From NCBI RefSeq assembly GCF_000150275.1, contig NW_002060982.1:111479-175478 (forward strand): a stretch of 64,000 nt of DNA, written 5' to 3'. The notes beneath the pieces are model-generated. The model was not told the origin of the DNA. It was given only the letters and a program-made list of their open reading frames with translations, and did no database searches. Positions 44,072 to 57,700 of this stretch are shown in pieces. The stretch comes from Trichoplax adhaerens (lineage: Eukaryota > Placozoa > Uniplacotomia > Trichoplacea > Trichoplacidae). Within the stretch, counting starts at the first letter, position 1. The number at the start of each line of letters is the position of its first letter. The translations under genes were made by a program, and so were the position numbers.

Positions 44072-46809
44072 CGTCGATATTAACAATATAAGAAGACGTC
44101 ATGCTGTATGGTCACAGTAAATTCATTTAAGTATCAAGAATTGATTCTAGCGAGCAAGCCTAACACAGAATCAGGAATAATTTTATCAATAGCTAAATTG
44201 ATCACAATAAATCGGGGAAAGTTTCACTATAAGTCCCGATAGACTTTGCATTTAATTGCTAAATCACAGCATTGTCATATCTTTGATAATATGTATACGT
44301 TGGAAATTACTTTGGAAAATATAGATTTAATATAACGCTTTAGTAGAAATTATCCCCGAAATAGAGAATATCGTTACACTATAGGTATTATTGTAGTAAG
44401 GTACAAATTATTTGAATAAGATGGCCAGGCAAAATCGGGTTCTACTAAATTAGCGAACTTATTTATCGTTCATAAAATAATGTTAAAGCATATCGGATAA
44501 TGGTGAAAATCTTACTAGACCGTACAATCTACTGTAAATCGGAAGTAGCTCACTTGTACATCTTATACATTTCGATATAGAAAGTCTTCAGAAAAAATTG
44601 TTTATTAAAAATTGAGTGTAAATTTCAAATCAGAAATAGTTTACCTATACGTAGACAACGGTTACGAAGAATTCGGAGAACGGATTGCATTTTAGATTTG
44701 AAGGATTTGATTATATCAAATTGACATCAAAAATTTATATATAACTGCTGGAACATTTGTAAAACAATACATAGGGGTATTTAATTTATTAATAATTAAT
44801 TTATTATTCTTATCCATTGTACAAAGAAAGTAACGATGATATTGCACGTAACTAAGAATTGATAAATTAAATTATGATATTAATAAATTTGTCAGAAAAT
44901 AGCGAATGAAATAGGTTTGATACTGTTATTATTGATTGATTGATACATAAATAACTAAATTAGCTACATCTTGTCATCAATAGAACAAAATAATTAAACT
45001 ATCATAAACAAGATGTTCACTATTGCCGTCAATACTAAAGCAAATGACGTAAATTTTCAATGTCATCATGGATATCTGAGTTGTCACTGGATCAAATTGA
45101 AATAGAAATGAAGATATGTTTTGAAAATAATTTTGCTCTGCATATTGACTCTATTCTTCCTATAGTCTTAATGTTACCCTGTTCATTTGAGTTACTATGT
45201 ACAGTAAGAAATAACAGGCAGGCATGAATCAAAGAAACATTTTCGGAATAGCATCATTATTATTTCACTTTCTTCACAAAGCTAGTTATGAAACTAATTG
45301 AAAGGGTTCAATTTTAAGTGGCTCCAATATATTTAATTTAGCCGTAAGAATTAATTGGTTCAGTCCAAATGCTTATATTCAGATTATCATCGATTAGATG
45401 ATTGATTATTCCTGACCATATTAGAGAGATCCAGCTACATATGCTTCGGATAGAATTTATGGCGAATACAGGAAATTATGATATGATTTAAAATTCTCGT
45501 CTTCTATATTTAACAATATTGTACGATTTTTGACGTAAAAACTGAAATCAGTGCCGGATGTATAATGTCTGAAACGCCGATAATCAGAATCAACAATTCA
45601 ATAAAAGATATCCTGACTGTGTCAAGGGCTAATTTAGATATTGATCGTAGACAATCTTGAGAGAACCCTGATTTTCAATGCTAGTACATGTTATTGTTAT
45701 TGTTGCATTATTGTAACTAAGGACTACCTATAAAAATATTACCAATATGATGGTTGCATACGTATGTCATGACATCATGCAGATTGCTAAAATTAGTGAA
45801 TGAAATCAAACTTATTTCTTACGTATTCGTCAAATTACCAGTACTGTAAATAAAAATACTTGTGGGTTTACCGTACTTTTAATTATTTTTAGTACTTAGT
45901 TTGCTAGCCATTGGCAGATAGATAATATGATATGAAATAAATCTTCTTGAACAATTGGCCTTATAATGTTCAACAGCAGACTAAGGATGTGAATTTTAAA
46001 GTGAAGCGCCACTTACAAATTGAATTAACATACTTTGGCCTAAGCCATAGGATGAGTAAAAACTTATCAATAGAGTGTGATAAACCTATATACAAGCAGA
46101 TTATGGCATTGAACTTGCATCGATACTCCTGGTACTAAAACATTTAGTGTATCATATAAGTGAAATAGCCAATAAAGTCTAATTCATGCTATTCTCCCAG
46201 TGATCAGTATTTCACAACTTACTCTCTCGCTCATTTAAAAACAATAAAACTCTATCGCTTTAAATAGAAATTATAATCTAGTTTGAGATGTAAAAGTATA
46301 AAATTAATCTCCAAACATTATTAACGACTCCTGTCTTAATATGTAAAAACATGGCGCGATTGATTCTGTCTGAGTACGAAATACACAATTAACAATAAGC
46401 TAAATAAGGGTAAAATAGGCATTTTTGAAAGGTCTGTACAATAGTAGTATTAATATATATCATTAATAGGTCTTCAATATTTGTACTCTGGTAATAAAGG
46501 TCATTAGATAGGAGTAAATGAAATGAATAGCTTATTATAAACAAGACTAGAAAAGCAACAAAAACGATCAAGGATGGATAAATATTGCAAATGTAGCTGT
46601 GTGTAATATGAGAGACAAGATTCTTTAATTGAGAATATATCAATAGCATTGGCTGGTAGTGAACAAGAGAGCATTCCTTATTCTAAATCCATGGAAAGTA
46701 AAATAATTATTGCACTCTACATACTAAAGGAAGTTCTGTCTTAAGGTCTGTCAATAGAAATCTAGTGAGATGCTACGGACAAATATTAAGGCGAAAATAA
46801 ATCTGTCCT

Positions 46810-46929
46810 ATGGAAAGTTCAAATTTCCTAACAGGCTTATTCACTTTTATGCTAATTATCACCTTTAGCTTGACCGTAGAAGGGATAAGAATAATCTTCA
46901 TGAGAGAAGAAGCATTGATGATAATTTAA
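46810..46929 (+). CDS. Candidate small secreted peptide ORF
   Basis: A 39-codon frame whose first 25 residues look like a signal peptide (MESSNF followed by the hydrophobic LTGLFTFMLIITFSLTV). The overlapping next frame, following an AG at 46867-46868, encodes a stretch with basic pairs (LDRRRDKNNLHERRSIDD) up to a GTAACT donor at 46941. Both cannot be right as read, and nothing confirms either. Confidence 0.18.
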   Translation: MESSNFLTGLFTFMLIITFSLTVEGIRIIFMREEALMII

Positions 46930-49900
46930 TCAATGTTCATGTAACTTCAAAATCCGTTTCATTGGAGCTGTCGCACTGCCCAAGTCTTACGCTAGTGCTA
47001 AGTGTTAAGTAGTGGTTCCGAAAGAATTGGTGATTAGATAGACACGGTTAGACATGACGATTTGATGACTCAAAGTAAAAAACATCAATTCAAATTCATG
47101 TCTATTCATGCATATTAAACAATAGTTCTGCCGTGTTCTTCCTTTTAATAAGATTGAATTAATTGAATAAAAATATATTTAATACAAACGATGAATGCAT
47201 AAAAAGACAGAAAATCAACAAAAATAAGCTTCAGTAGGACTTTCAGTCAACTTCCAATGGCTGTAATGACGTCTTATTTAATCAATTTCAAGTAAATGAG
47301 AAACTAAATCAACATCAATAAGCAAAGGAATGATTTTACGTCTTATTTTATCATCATCCCCACAATATGAATAGAAATGGACAGTTCGTAGGCTGAATAA
47401 GAGGATAAATGAAGATAAGTGAAGTGACAGTTGATAAATTGAAATACTAAACATTTGATCTGTTTACTTGTATCGAAATGTTGTTCATCATGTAATATTT
47501 TCGATGATGAAATGAATAAAATCAATAAAAATAACTATTGTAGGGACGGAATGGAATGTCATTTGATAGAATAGACCAGTTATTGCGAAGTTACATTGGA
47601 CTTTAGGCATTTTTAATTTATAGACTACATGTGCCAATGTTGATCTACTCGTTCCTATAATTGACCACTCGACATCAAAATCTTACAACAATCCTATACA
47701 TTGATAATAGTCCCAAGGTTACAGTATCCATCTTTGTATCTTTCATGTTATTTAAAATAATAAAGTCTAGTCATGTCGGCTAAGACTAGCTTTGCTTTGA
47801 TAGCAAATGCAGTGATTTCTCCTTAATAAAAAAATAACAATTGCAACTGCATTGAATCGCAAGGAGCAGACACGCAAATACATACCATTGATTAAGCTAG
47901 TATTATTCCCCGTACATAAATGGGTTATTTTCCTATCCAATATTAATTGCGTAAATAACAAATGTCTTCTCGTTAATCGGATGGTCTAATTGATGAGAAT
48001 ATTTTCAATACCAGGTTATTCGTTACGGTAGCTGTGAATATGACTCATCAACAATAATTATTATTGGAATGAATGGCAGAATACTTTACCATCGATTGCA
48101 CCTAACGGAAGTTAATTACAGCTAATAAACTGTTAAAATAATAGAGACAGCGGATAAATAATTTTGAAATCAAACTTATTAAATTATTAAATTCACTGAT
48201 TTTCAGCCTCATTAAGAGCTGTCTCGTAAAAGAAAAACTAGATTAAAGATATAGTTACCTTTTTTCTTGCAATCCAGAATATCAGAAATTTTTCATTTTA
48301 GTCGGTTGTGATATACTCATAAGAGGAAATAGAAGTGGAGATAATTCAATTTTCGTCTTTTAATCGAAAACTCTATTAATAGATACGTGGGCTAAGTATT
48401 AGTACTATCCTGATTATTAAACGAATTGTAATGATATATATCAGAATCAGTAGCGATAATATTGAAATTCTCATTATGTCTGGGATCCTGTAGTGCTCAT
48501 ATATGACGAAAACACATTAGCCACTTGCTTGACAATCTGTCTCCTGGTCTAATTCCCGTAATTGAGGTCTATCAGAGGAAATTGTATTACTTTTATCAAG
48601 TATACACTACAAAGCGCTTCAGTGAAAATTTTTGATTTTAGCTTTGATCGAGTGTTTACGTTATCTCATTCATAGGCTTCAAAGTAGAGAAGAAAGTATT
48701 CCACATGGCGTCGTATAATTTTAAATTTTTTGCATGGTCTATCCATTTTCTATATTCACTTAGATTATGGTAGTAACTGTAAATCCTAAAATAATATACA
48801 ATAAATTAAATTCGCGAAAACTTTCGATAAGAATTGATACATGGTAATGGGGCGTTTAATAGCTAAATTTAAACTCTTTCAAGTAGTCTGCGCTTAAGTT
48901 TGTTACCATTGCCGTACTAAACTTAAGCTTAACTTTCTTAAAATCCGTAATAAGTGAAAAAATGAAACCGGAAGTAGCTAACCTTATATTAATTTAATTT
49001 ACTGGATGTTAAAAAGCTCAAATTTTTAAGTCAGCGATAGTTTTTAATTTTAGGAGATAAAACTGACTGATGAACCGGTTTAAGATTGATTTTTTACGAG
49101 CAATACTGATGCATTTTTTACTAGGACAGAAAGCAAATTAGTTTTTGCAGTAATCGTAAACAATGCTATAATCAATAACAGATTAAATAATGAATAGCAA
49201 CTTTCTTCTACTGTACTTCAATGATAATTTCTCTCTTTGTACAAAGAAAGAAAAACCTCCCTGATAATTATTCTGTCGTCAATAATATAAGTCGTATTTT
49301 AGATGTTGTTTCAACTAGGTACTCGTGATTCAATTAATTTCATTTAATCATTAATCGATGAATGTTTAAGGTGCGAGATTAATATTGGAAATAAATTATA
49401 TTACTATCATCTTTAAAAGGAAAAAAGGAAGTTGGATAAAGAGATATCAATAGTATACTCATAAATATTTTCTCTTTCGACCTTTTGAATGTGATCGAAA
49501 GATATGATCATCTCGATATAATTGCTAAGACTGCTGAATATGCACAATCCTAGCTTTATTCTATCACATAATAGAGGTTATTGACTTCCTTGACTAAGTG
49601 ATGTTATGGCATAGTTCCGAAACCGTACGTCTGCAATAAACGCAAATAGCATATAAAATCTATAAATTAAGCTCAAGAGAGGTGAGCAGGGTTAACAGGA
49701 TTAATGTTGTTTCTTAATTATATACGTAAACACGGGCTAATAGTTTCCATTTCTAAAGAGACGGACTGAAACATAATAGAATGGCTTAGTTTTATATAAT
49801 TAAAAGCAATTCCTCTACTGCTTTTCATTTAGATACCCAATGCACCTATTTCAAGTTTGCTAATAAATCTGATAAAAAATTATTTATGTAATGCAGTAAT

Positions 49901-51518
49901 TATTATTTTTGATCGTTTCTTTTAGTATATTGTAGTATAAAAGCATGCATCTAAATTTAATGAATGACATCAACTGTCTTAAGTTTAACCAAAAAATTAT
50001 TGAAAGAGTTGATTTTCCTTGCAGTGTGAATTGGAAACGAGATTTATCGAGCCTAAGTGGTTTAATATCTCCAATAGATAATCTGTAATGTCATTCTGGT
50101 TAGCATGTCTTCATTATACAAGTAATTTGCTACTGTGATGTAGAGAAAATAAGTTATAGTTAGAGAGGGATAAATTTCCCACTCGTTTTTGATGCGACGA
50201 TAAATTAATAACTATCCTTACCAATATATCGCATCTTTATTTAGAACTATGATCAAATCGTCTCATTCTTAATTAAAGCTGATTTAAAATCTTATGCATA
50301 AGCAAACAGTTAATAAATTGGAGTAGAAAATGTATTTTCATGTCAATTAGGCAATAAATGATCAATAATTCGATTTTCTAAGGCAAAGACATATGTAGTT
50401 AAAAGTAGAGGCAATATTATTGATGCCTTAAAGTTATAAGCCCTTCCATACTCTTAATGTCAAAGATAATTTATCTTGTGCGATGGTTTGCGTACAACTT
50501 GATTAACTACCGGCTTATCAAAAACAACGATTGTTCTTTGCTGTCAAATTCATCAGCTTTTAATAATTTTTAAACTATTGAAACAATAAATCTAACAAAC
50601 GTCAATGCAATTTAAGTGATGGAGATATGATAGCTTAGCACACTGACCAAAAAAACATCTTGAATGATGTTGATGGTTCTTGACCCCTAGGAATGCTCCT
50701 ACATGATTATAAAATATGACGTGAAATAAGAAAAGAAAGAGTCCATGCTGATTACAGTGCGTTTTTTCTATTCTCATAATTAAATCGAGATACCAATAGG
50801 AACTACAAAGCATCATAAACAGTGACGATTACTCCTATTTCAGTCCGGATAATTTAAAGTGATACTTTCCTACATTGCGATCGTTGATGTAAAATCGATC
50901 AAAACACCCTGTTTACTTGTGATACGCTGTAGGTCTCATGATAATAGATGCATTGATGTATTAAATCTGATCCTATTGGTCTGAACTATTATCAAGCACA
51001 AAAATGTAAATGGAGAATGTTTAGAATAGATAAGAATTTTATCTCTATTTAACCTGCATTCAAAACAACAACTCTAACAATAATATCGTTCTAAATAGGC
51101 ATCGAATTACATACAAGTGAACAAGATACAACTGATTTATTGTTAAACCTTGTCATCACGTGATACTTATCAACTTCTAGTGCAAGAAAACAAGTTCCTT
51201 CTTTGACTTGTTATTGCTTTTAATTTTTGCTCAACTTAATTTGTTTGCTCTTGTTGTTATAAACTATAAAACTGCTTCAAGAGTTGTTTTCTCTTCTTCA
51301 AAATCGTGCATTTTAATGTTTTAGAGCTGCATTTGCTAGAATATTATTTACATAAGTATTTCTATGCTTAGGCGATAGGTGGATAACATGACGGAGATGA
51401 CTCATAATGTTTGCATAACTACAGTTAATTAATCACCTTTGACTTTTCCTGTAATCACACATACTAAGTATTATAATCAAGAGGATTGATAATATTACCC
51501 GTTCAGCTATAGATTTAT

Positions 51519-51793
51519 GATTAGCATCGTTAACGATATGCGTGTAAGGAGGATTTACATATCAAAAATGGCGTCAATTGAGGATTACGTCTAGTCGATA
51601 GTGTTTAATTAATCAGATCGTATATTCGTACTTCCATAATATCTGTTAATTCAAGATTAGAATCATTAGCTATATGCGAGCAGGGAGGATTTGCATTTCC
51701 AAGATAGCGTCAAATATGGATTGTATCTGATCGCAAGTGTTACATCATAATTGAAATTCTAATTTCTTTAATATCTGCTTAAATTGCTCTAAC
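51519..51793 (+). repeat. Diverged tandem duplication, 136-bp unit
   Basis: Two units begin at 51519 and 51655 with GATTAGCATCGTTA and GATTAGAATCATTA. Both contain ATATGCG, GGAGGATTT and GCGTCAA at matching positions and an AATATCTG near the end. Divergence indicates an old duplication. Confidence 0.7.
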
Positions 51794-54700
51794 AAATCAA
51801 TATTTATAAAAATAACATTTATAACATGTTTAAACTATAAGTCTACAGGAATTTTCCTCTTCAATTAATCCTGCTGCTAAAGCTTTTATTCAGACTAATG
51901 ATGTAAAATTTATTAATAAAGCAGCTTGGCGATTTTCGAACTAGCTTTATGATACACATCGTAAATTTATTTAATGCTATTGGACTTGAAATCGACTTTC
52001 AATATCATTAAAGCTAAGTAATAGCTTTTTCGCCAGTATTAATAGCTATATAAAATCTTACTGTAGGTAAAATACCCTTTGATGATGATAATGTTGATTA
52101 AAGGAAGATTCCCTTTATTGAGTCTTTGATATATTGTGTTCACAGAAATTTAAAAAATCATTATAGACGTAACGATTGTATCATGCGTTATCGACTGGAA
52201 AGAGCTATTGTTAGTGTATTTTCTAGTGCTCATATTTCTTAACTCCACCTTTTTTGCGAGCATAAAATTTGTTGAAAGATTTATAATAGTACTGACTTGC
52301 TACTTAATGAGGAAAATTACACATATCGATGCTTTTAACTTAATTTACTCTTCCAATCTAAGATCAAATTTAAAGTAGCTATCTTTCCTTTCAAATATCG
52401 TGGAAATCCTTCGAGATAATTTGTAACTGCATTTCAACAAGTCTTGTGATCTATCTTTCTTACAATAGAAAGTGGGAGAAAATGTGTATGTTTAAAATGT
52501 ATTTTCTTCAGCAGCAGCTCTTCAGCCGTAAACTGAATTACATTTTTAATTCCATGAAGACTACCCTTGGGTTACCAATCATTCTTTGTAAGTTACCATT
52601 AGCATAATTTTGTTCCTGAATAAGATAATAAAATACTGTAATGGTAAGATCTGCATCATAAAACAGCGACTATTTGATTTATTTGACAAACTTCAAAATA
52701 TCTGTGAATTATTTTATAAAGTCAATATTACAAATCTAATTTATTAAGTACTTGATTTCAAATTTAAAAACTAATATCACATCAGGTTATGCAACAAGTT
52801 CTTCACTGTATATTCTCAACTCTCAAACTCAGTAGTAGCACACACTATAACTGGTTTAATTAATAGACATGACTTATAATTGCTTTATAGTTAGTAGCGT
52901 ATTTCGTACGGTATCAGTCTTAATTATATTTATTTTCGCATAGGACTGATTAATTTTAATTTTAATCTGTCGAATTATTAGTTTCCAGGATTAATTTCCA
53001 GCATCATATAAGATAAATTGAAGTATCCCACAACAAGCTTTCCAAATAAAATCACTTTTGAATGATGATAGATGATTCAAAAATATCGATTTACGTACTT
53101 TTTATCTAAATAAGTTAGAGTAAACAATTATCACTATATCTAATTCTTTAATTTTGTAAATGTTAGTAACAGTACGAATTCAATCATTAATCGGATATAT
53201 GTATCTAAAATATGCATCAATACTGCAATTTAGTAACGTCAGCTGCCTGATTGCGTTATAAGTTACAAAAGTATTGCATGTAAGTCGCTTAATCATAAGA
53301 CTAGACTGCCAAAGTAAATGTTATTAATTTGTGATAATGGATATATTAAAAACTCCCTGTCAAAAATATGTTGGAGGGTTAAAAATTTACTTGTCATCAA
53401 GTGGATCATCTCATTTCAATACAAAGAAAGAACTGGAAACATATTATTTTCTTCTTTGAACAATAAGTATTTTAATTACTGTATTGATCCATTTTGATTA
53501 ATTGGATATGGCCTGAAAGGATATATGGGTACATGTGCATTCGGTTAATTATTGTAGGCATCTGACTGAGATTAATGTTTATCTTTTTCTTGAGGCATAG
53601 AAAACGTCTTTTCAGATTAATAATATAATTTTACGATTAAGGAGCGACCGATCTACGTAATAAAAGAGATAATTCTTCATAAACAAGCATTATCTGACTA
53701 ACATTCAGTCAAACATCTTGGTAAGAAAACAATGTTCATTATAGGTGATATACAAATAGGATTAATCATGATTTTCTAAATACTAGACCAATATCTAAAT
53801 GACATAAGTATTTTCGAAATATTCTTTGCAAGCAACCTCAACAAGCAATCTTTCCCTTCAGTAAAAAGTATAGTTGAGCAATTATGGCTGCGCAATATAT
53901 GAATTTGCATTATTGCAATTCAAAATCGATGATAAAAAATATTTATTCTCTTCCTCTTATCCTTTATTGACATATGCAGCGATATCCAGAAAAATAAAGT
54001 TCAAAAACACTTTGCGTGATCAACTTTGCAATTAAAAATTAGCAGACAATGCAAATCAAAATAGACAGGAATAACAATTTTATTTATTAATTACGAGTAG
54101 CATCCATGCATTTGCTGATAATATAAAATTTTTGTTTGTTGTTACCGGTCAATGTCATTTATAGATTTCTTGTATATTTTATCATTATAATTTGATCAAT
54201 AAATTTTTCATTTTCACCTTAAACTTTCCTATCGAGTAAACTACTTTTCGATTTCTGAGATATAAACAAATGCTTCAGCATTGAATTAATTCCTTATTTT
54301 AACATGTTAGTAAATTTAGTAAATGATACTGTTAGTATCTCTGGGTGAAATTCTTCATCATTTTTTTATCGTTACTGTACCTAATAATTTTGCCTAAGGA
54401 TATATTAGTCAAATTGACAGTAAATTTTAAGTGGTAAATCTTTAGGGCAGGTCAGAGTAATACTTTGGGGTAATATTGGTTGATTGCATTAAAAATGAAA
54501 GTTTAATAGATTCATTAATAAGTGAAATAATGATTCAAATTTTATTTAAAAAATAACTAATATTTGAGGTTAAAAGGAACTATGAAACTGTAACTATTTG
54601 GATGCTCTCATTTCTAAGCAACAAAAATAATTAATTTGAATAATTAAGATTACACATGTGTAGCTGATACAATAAACTAAAACCTTGTAAAGGAAACGAA

Positions 54701-57700
54701 GATATCAAAAATTACTGAATGGATTATGCTTTTTATGGTGCTTATCTGAAACTACAAAATACATCGACCGAAATCCTCTTTTTAATATACGCGTGCATAA
54801 TGACGTTGCTACGCTTAATGCATTAAGCAATTTTTTGCGTATATCAAACATTATAATCGTATGCCTTTTTCCTAATTAAAACCAGATTAAACTACTGTAG
54901 AAGGGTTTGCTTATTTTGAAATAGAAAATATGAATAAACTAGCGTTGCTGTAAATTGCAGGCCTAAATTATTTTTAGTATTTCTTAATATTGCCGAAGAA
55001 ATCAGTAAATAAATTACCAGTATCTTGGAATATAATCTTGCAATTTAAGACTATATTTATACTCTAGCATAGTAGCATAATAAAGAGCATTTTTACTTAT
55101 AATTGTCAACACTAAAAATTTTCTCATCATTTTCATTTCTTTCCCTACTATTAGTCTCAGGAACTGAACAGGCTTATAGCTCAAATCTAATGTTCAGTAT
55201 AAATTCCTCTCTACTAAGTGGATTTTCTGTTACCTATATCCGTTTCATTATGCAAATCGTACAAGATTAGGAGAAAATATACAACGTGTGCAGTAGCAAT
55301 CATAAAATGCAAGACACCTTATTCATTTTATCAGTATCTATCCTTGATGTTTAAAGAGCGTTTATGTAACGCTAAATTGATCTCATTAGCAAACAACTAG
55401 ATTTCTGAAAATTAGTGAATACGTATCTTAGAAGCAAGAACATATTATCATTTCATTGTATTATTTCCGCCAAACTGAGCTCATATAAAATTGATTGGTT
55501 CTATATGGATAAAAAACTTTGTTGCCTATGGTTACTACAAAGATATAGTAGTAGTTAGTATTAGAATCGAATGTCCTTCAAATTCGTGTCCTTATTAAGG
55601 GAATTCAAAATTGAAAAATCCACCTCTAAGCAATTAATGAAATTTACTTATTGAGAACCTTAGTGAATATACGACTCCAACGTATAGTATGAATATTTAT
55701 AGAAGAAATCCTATATACTATGGTTTGCACTGCGCTACTATTTTGAAATTTATAGCTACATAATTGTATCTGTAAGAACGTCTTTAATTAAAATTGATTC
55801 AGTAAATAATAATCTTATTTGCGAAATGTTATCGGGTGTGCCAGCTAAAATGTTAGCTTACTCGTATTGGTAGCATTCAGTCTCCTAATACCAAACTCAA
55901 ATATTAGATTTAGCAAAGGAAATATTAACTATGAAATGCATTTAATAGTATTTATATGTAAGAGCGTTAGCTATGAAGGATTCTTTGAGTTATAAATCAA
56001 ACTTTACAGTTATTTTAAGATCATGTTTATCGATCTAAAATCTTAAAACAATATTATAGGATAGCCATAAAATTGATGAAAAATAGATTTTCTTTTGTTA
56101 AGTATGCCAAATATTATGTAAAGCTTAAAATGTCTCTAAATATTAGTTTGAACTCAAATCAGCTGCCCAAGGTGCAAAGATAGAGCGAATGATAGTTGAG
56201 AAAGCGTATTTAATGCATATCCTGCTGATCAGGATGCACGCGAGTATCTGTTTTGTTATTTAAATTTGAACGTTCGTAGTCGGATTTAGGCTTACCTCGC
56301 ATTTATTTTGATACACTATATTGTCAATTGATTCAAAGATATCCAATTAATTGTAATTTTAATGTAAGCTCAGTTTTGTGGGGGGCTGAAGCAATTTTTT
56401 AATTGATTAAAAAATATCACTAATCTTTCGATGTACGTTAAAAAAATACTAAAACAGTAAAGTCAAGAAACTAAAATTGGAAGTAACTTTTTCTTAATTT
56501 CCATTATAGTGCACGATTAAAAGTATGAGAATTTTTTCTATAAAGGTTCCTTAACCCTTGATTATTATTTAGCAAAGATAATGCAATTTATAGTGGATTA
56601 TTTAATCGTGGAGGACTGATAAGAATTAATAAAGCAAAGTCTATGATCATACTATGACTTTGCTAATTTTTAAAAATGGATTCCTAGAGTTACGCATTAG
56701 TTTAGTCAAAATTGTTGCTTAAGATTGGAATTCTGCTCCATTCGATTTGATATATTGAAATTATTTCTAGAATGTAGTTAATAAACCTAGTGAACGCTGA
56801 TATTGTAGGCAATCTTTAAAAGTGTAAACTACTGTAATTTTCGTTAAAGTTGATTTCATTTAACAGATTTAATATAAAGTAAATCGTTATCTAACAATGG
56901 TGATATTAATAATAATTTATACGTAGTGTTGCAATAGTTTCTAATAAATAGGCTTTCAGTTCCGGTAAATTCACACGTCATACTGCCATAGTCTACGATG
57001 CAGTAAATCAGAATTCATTTTAAAACAAGCTAGTCAAGAAATAATGCAATTTTAGTGCTATACTAGTGTGGAAATTTCAGTCAAATTTATTAGTGATTAG
57101 AAATTTATCGTAAGCGGCGATACATTTTTTTCAAAAATATATTTATGGTATTTCTCTAAATATAATAAATTTACTCCTTTCATTCTCACATGGAATATAC
57201 GAGTATTATAACATCAACCGTTTCTGAGCTTTATGAAAAATCAGCATCTCAAACTCTATTCATAAATTACCTACATCTGGCGTGGATATACTGTATTTGT
57301 TATTCAACAGATTTATCGACAGTTTTCATTAGGCTATTTATTGCTGCTAACTTATTTTAAACAATCATAGCTAGTAGCAATAGCATAGTTCGAACAAAAT
57401 CTTTCATACTGCAACAACAATTACAGTTTAGATCTCACATCTCCCGAAACACGTAATTTAGTTTCAGATTCGCATAAATGTCACTAATCTAACATGTAAC
57501 AATTCTTATTTTGAATCATTTAACCCAGTATAAAAATTTAAAATATCATGGATTAAATTTCCAAAATTTATTTCAGCCAATAACAGCAGCTAAAAAAGTT
57601 GATACAATTATCTGCTCTTAAATTTAGCTATTCAGTAATTTAAAGGGTAAGTGCAAAATCTTGAGCAACGTTATTATTAATAGTAAATATTCAAATTTAA

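Larger units (their letters stand above)
43863..51518. other. A+T-rich region with no recognised gene, left part
   Basis: 7.7 kb. I recognise no family. Weak items are the small frame at 46810-46929, a 37-codon exon-like stretch at 48015-48125 that follows a CAG and ends in TAATAAA, an 86-codon minus-strand frame with one hydrophobic stretch (46389-46649), a 63-codon frame at 45947-46138 without an ATG, and a 74-codon minus-strand frame at 50592-50816. Frames of 60-86 codons are expected by chance at this base composition. Confidence 0.5.

Noticed and set aside
45947-46138. 63-codon plus-strand frame with protein-like codon content
   Set aside because: It has no ATG and no splice acceptor between the preceding stop and the frame, and no recognisable family.
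46389-46649. 86-codon minus-strand frame with one hydrophobic segment, as a membrane protein gene
   Set aside because: At this base composition some tens of 60-90 codon frames are expected by chance in the window; no homology or splice context supports it.
47790-47990. 54-codon plus-strand open frame that would join in phase to 48015
   Set aside because: No usable AG acceptor lies between the preceding TGA and the frame, so it cannot be an exon as read.
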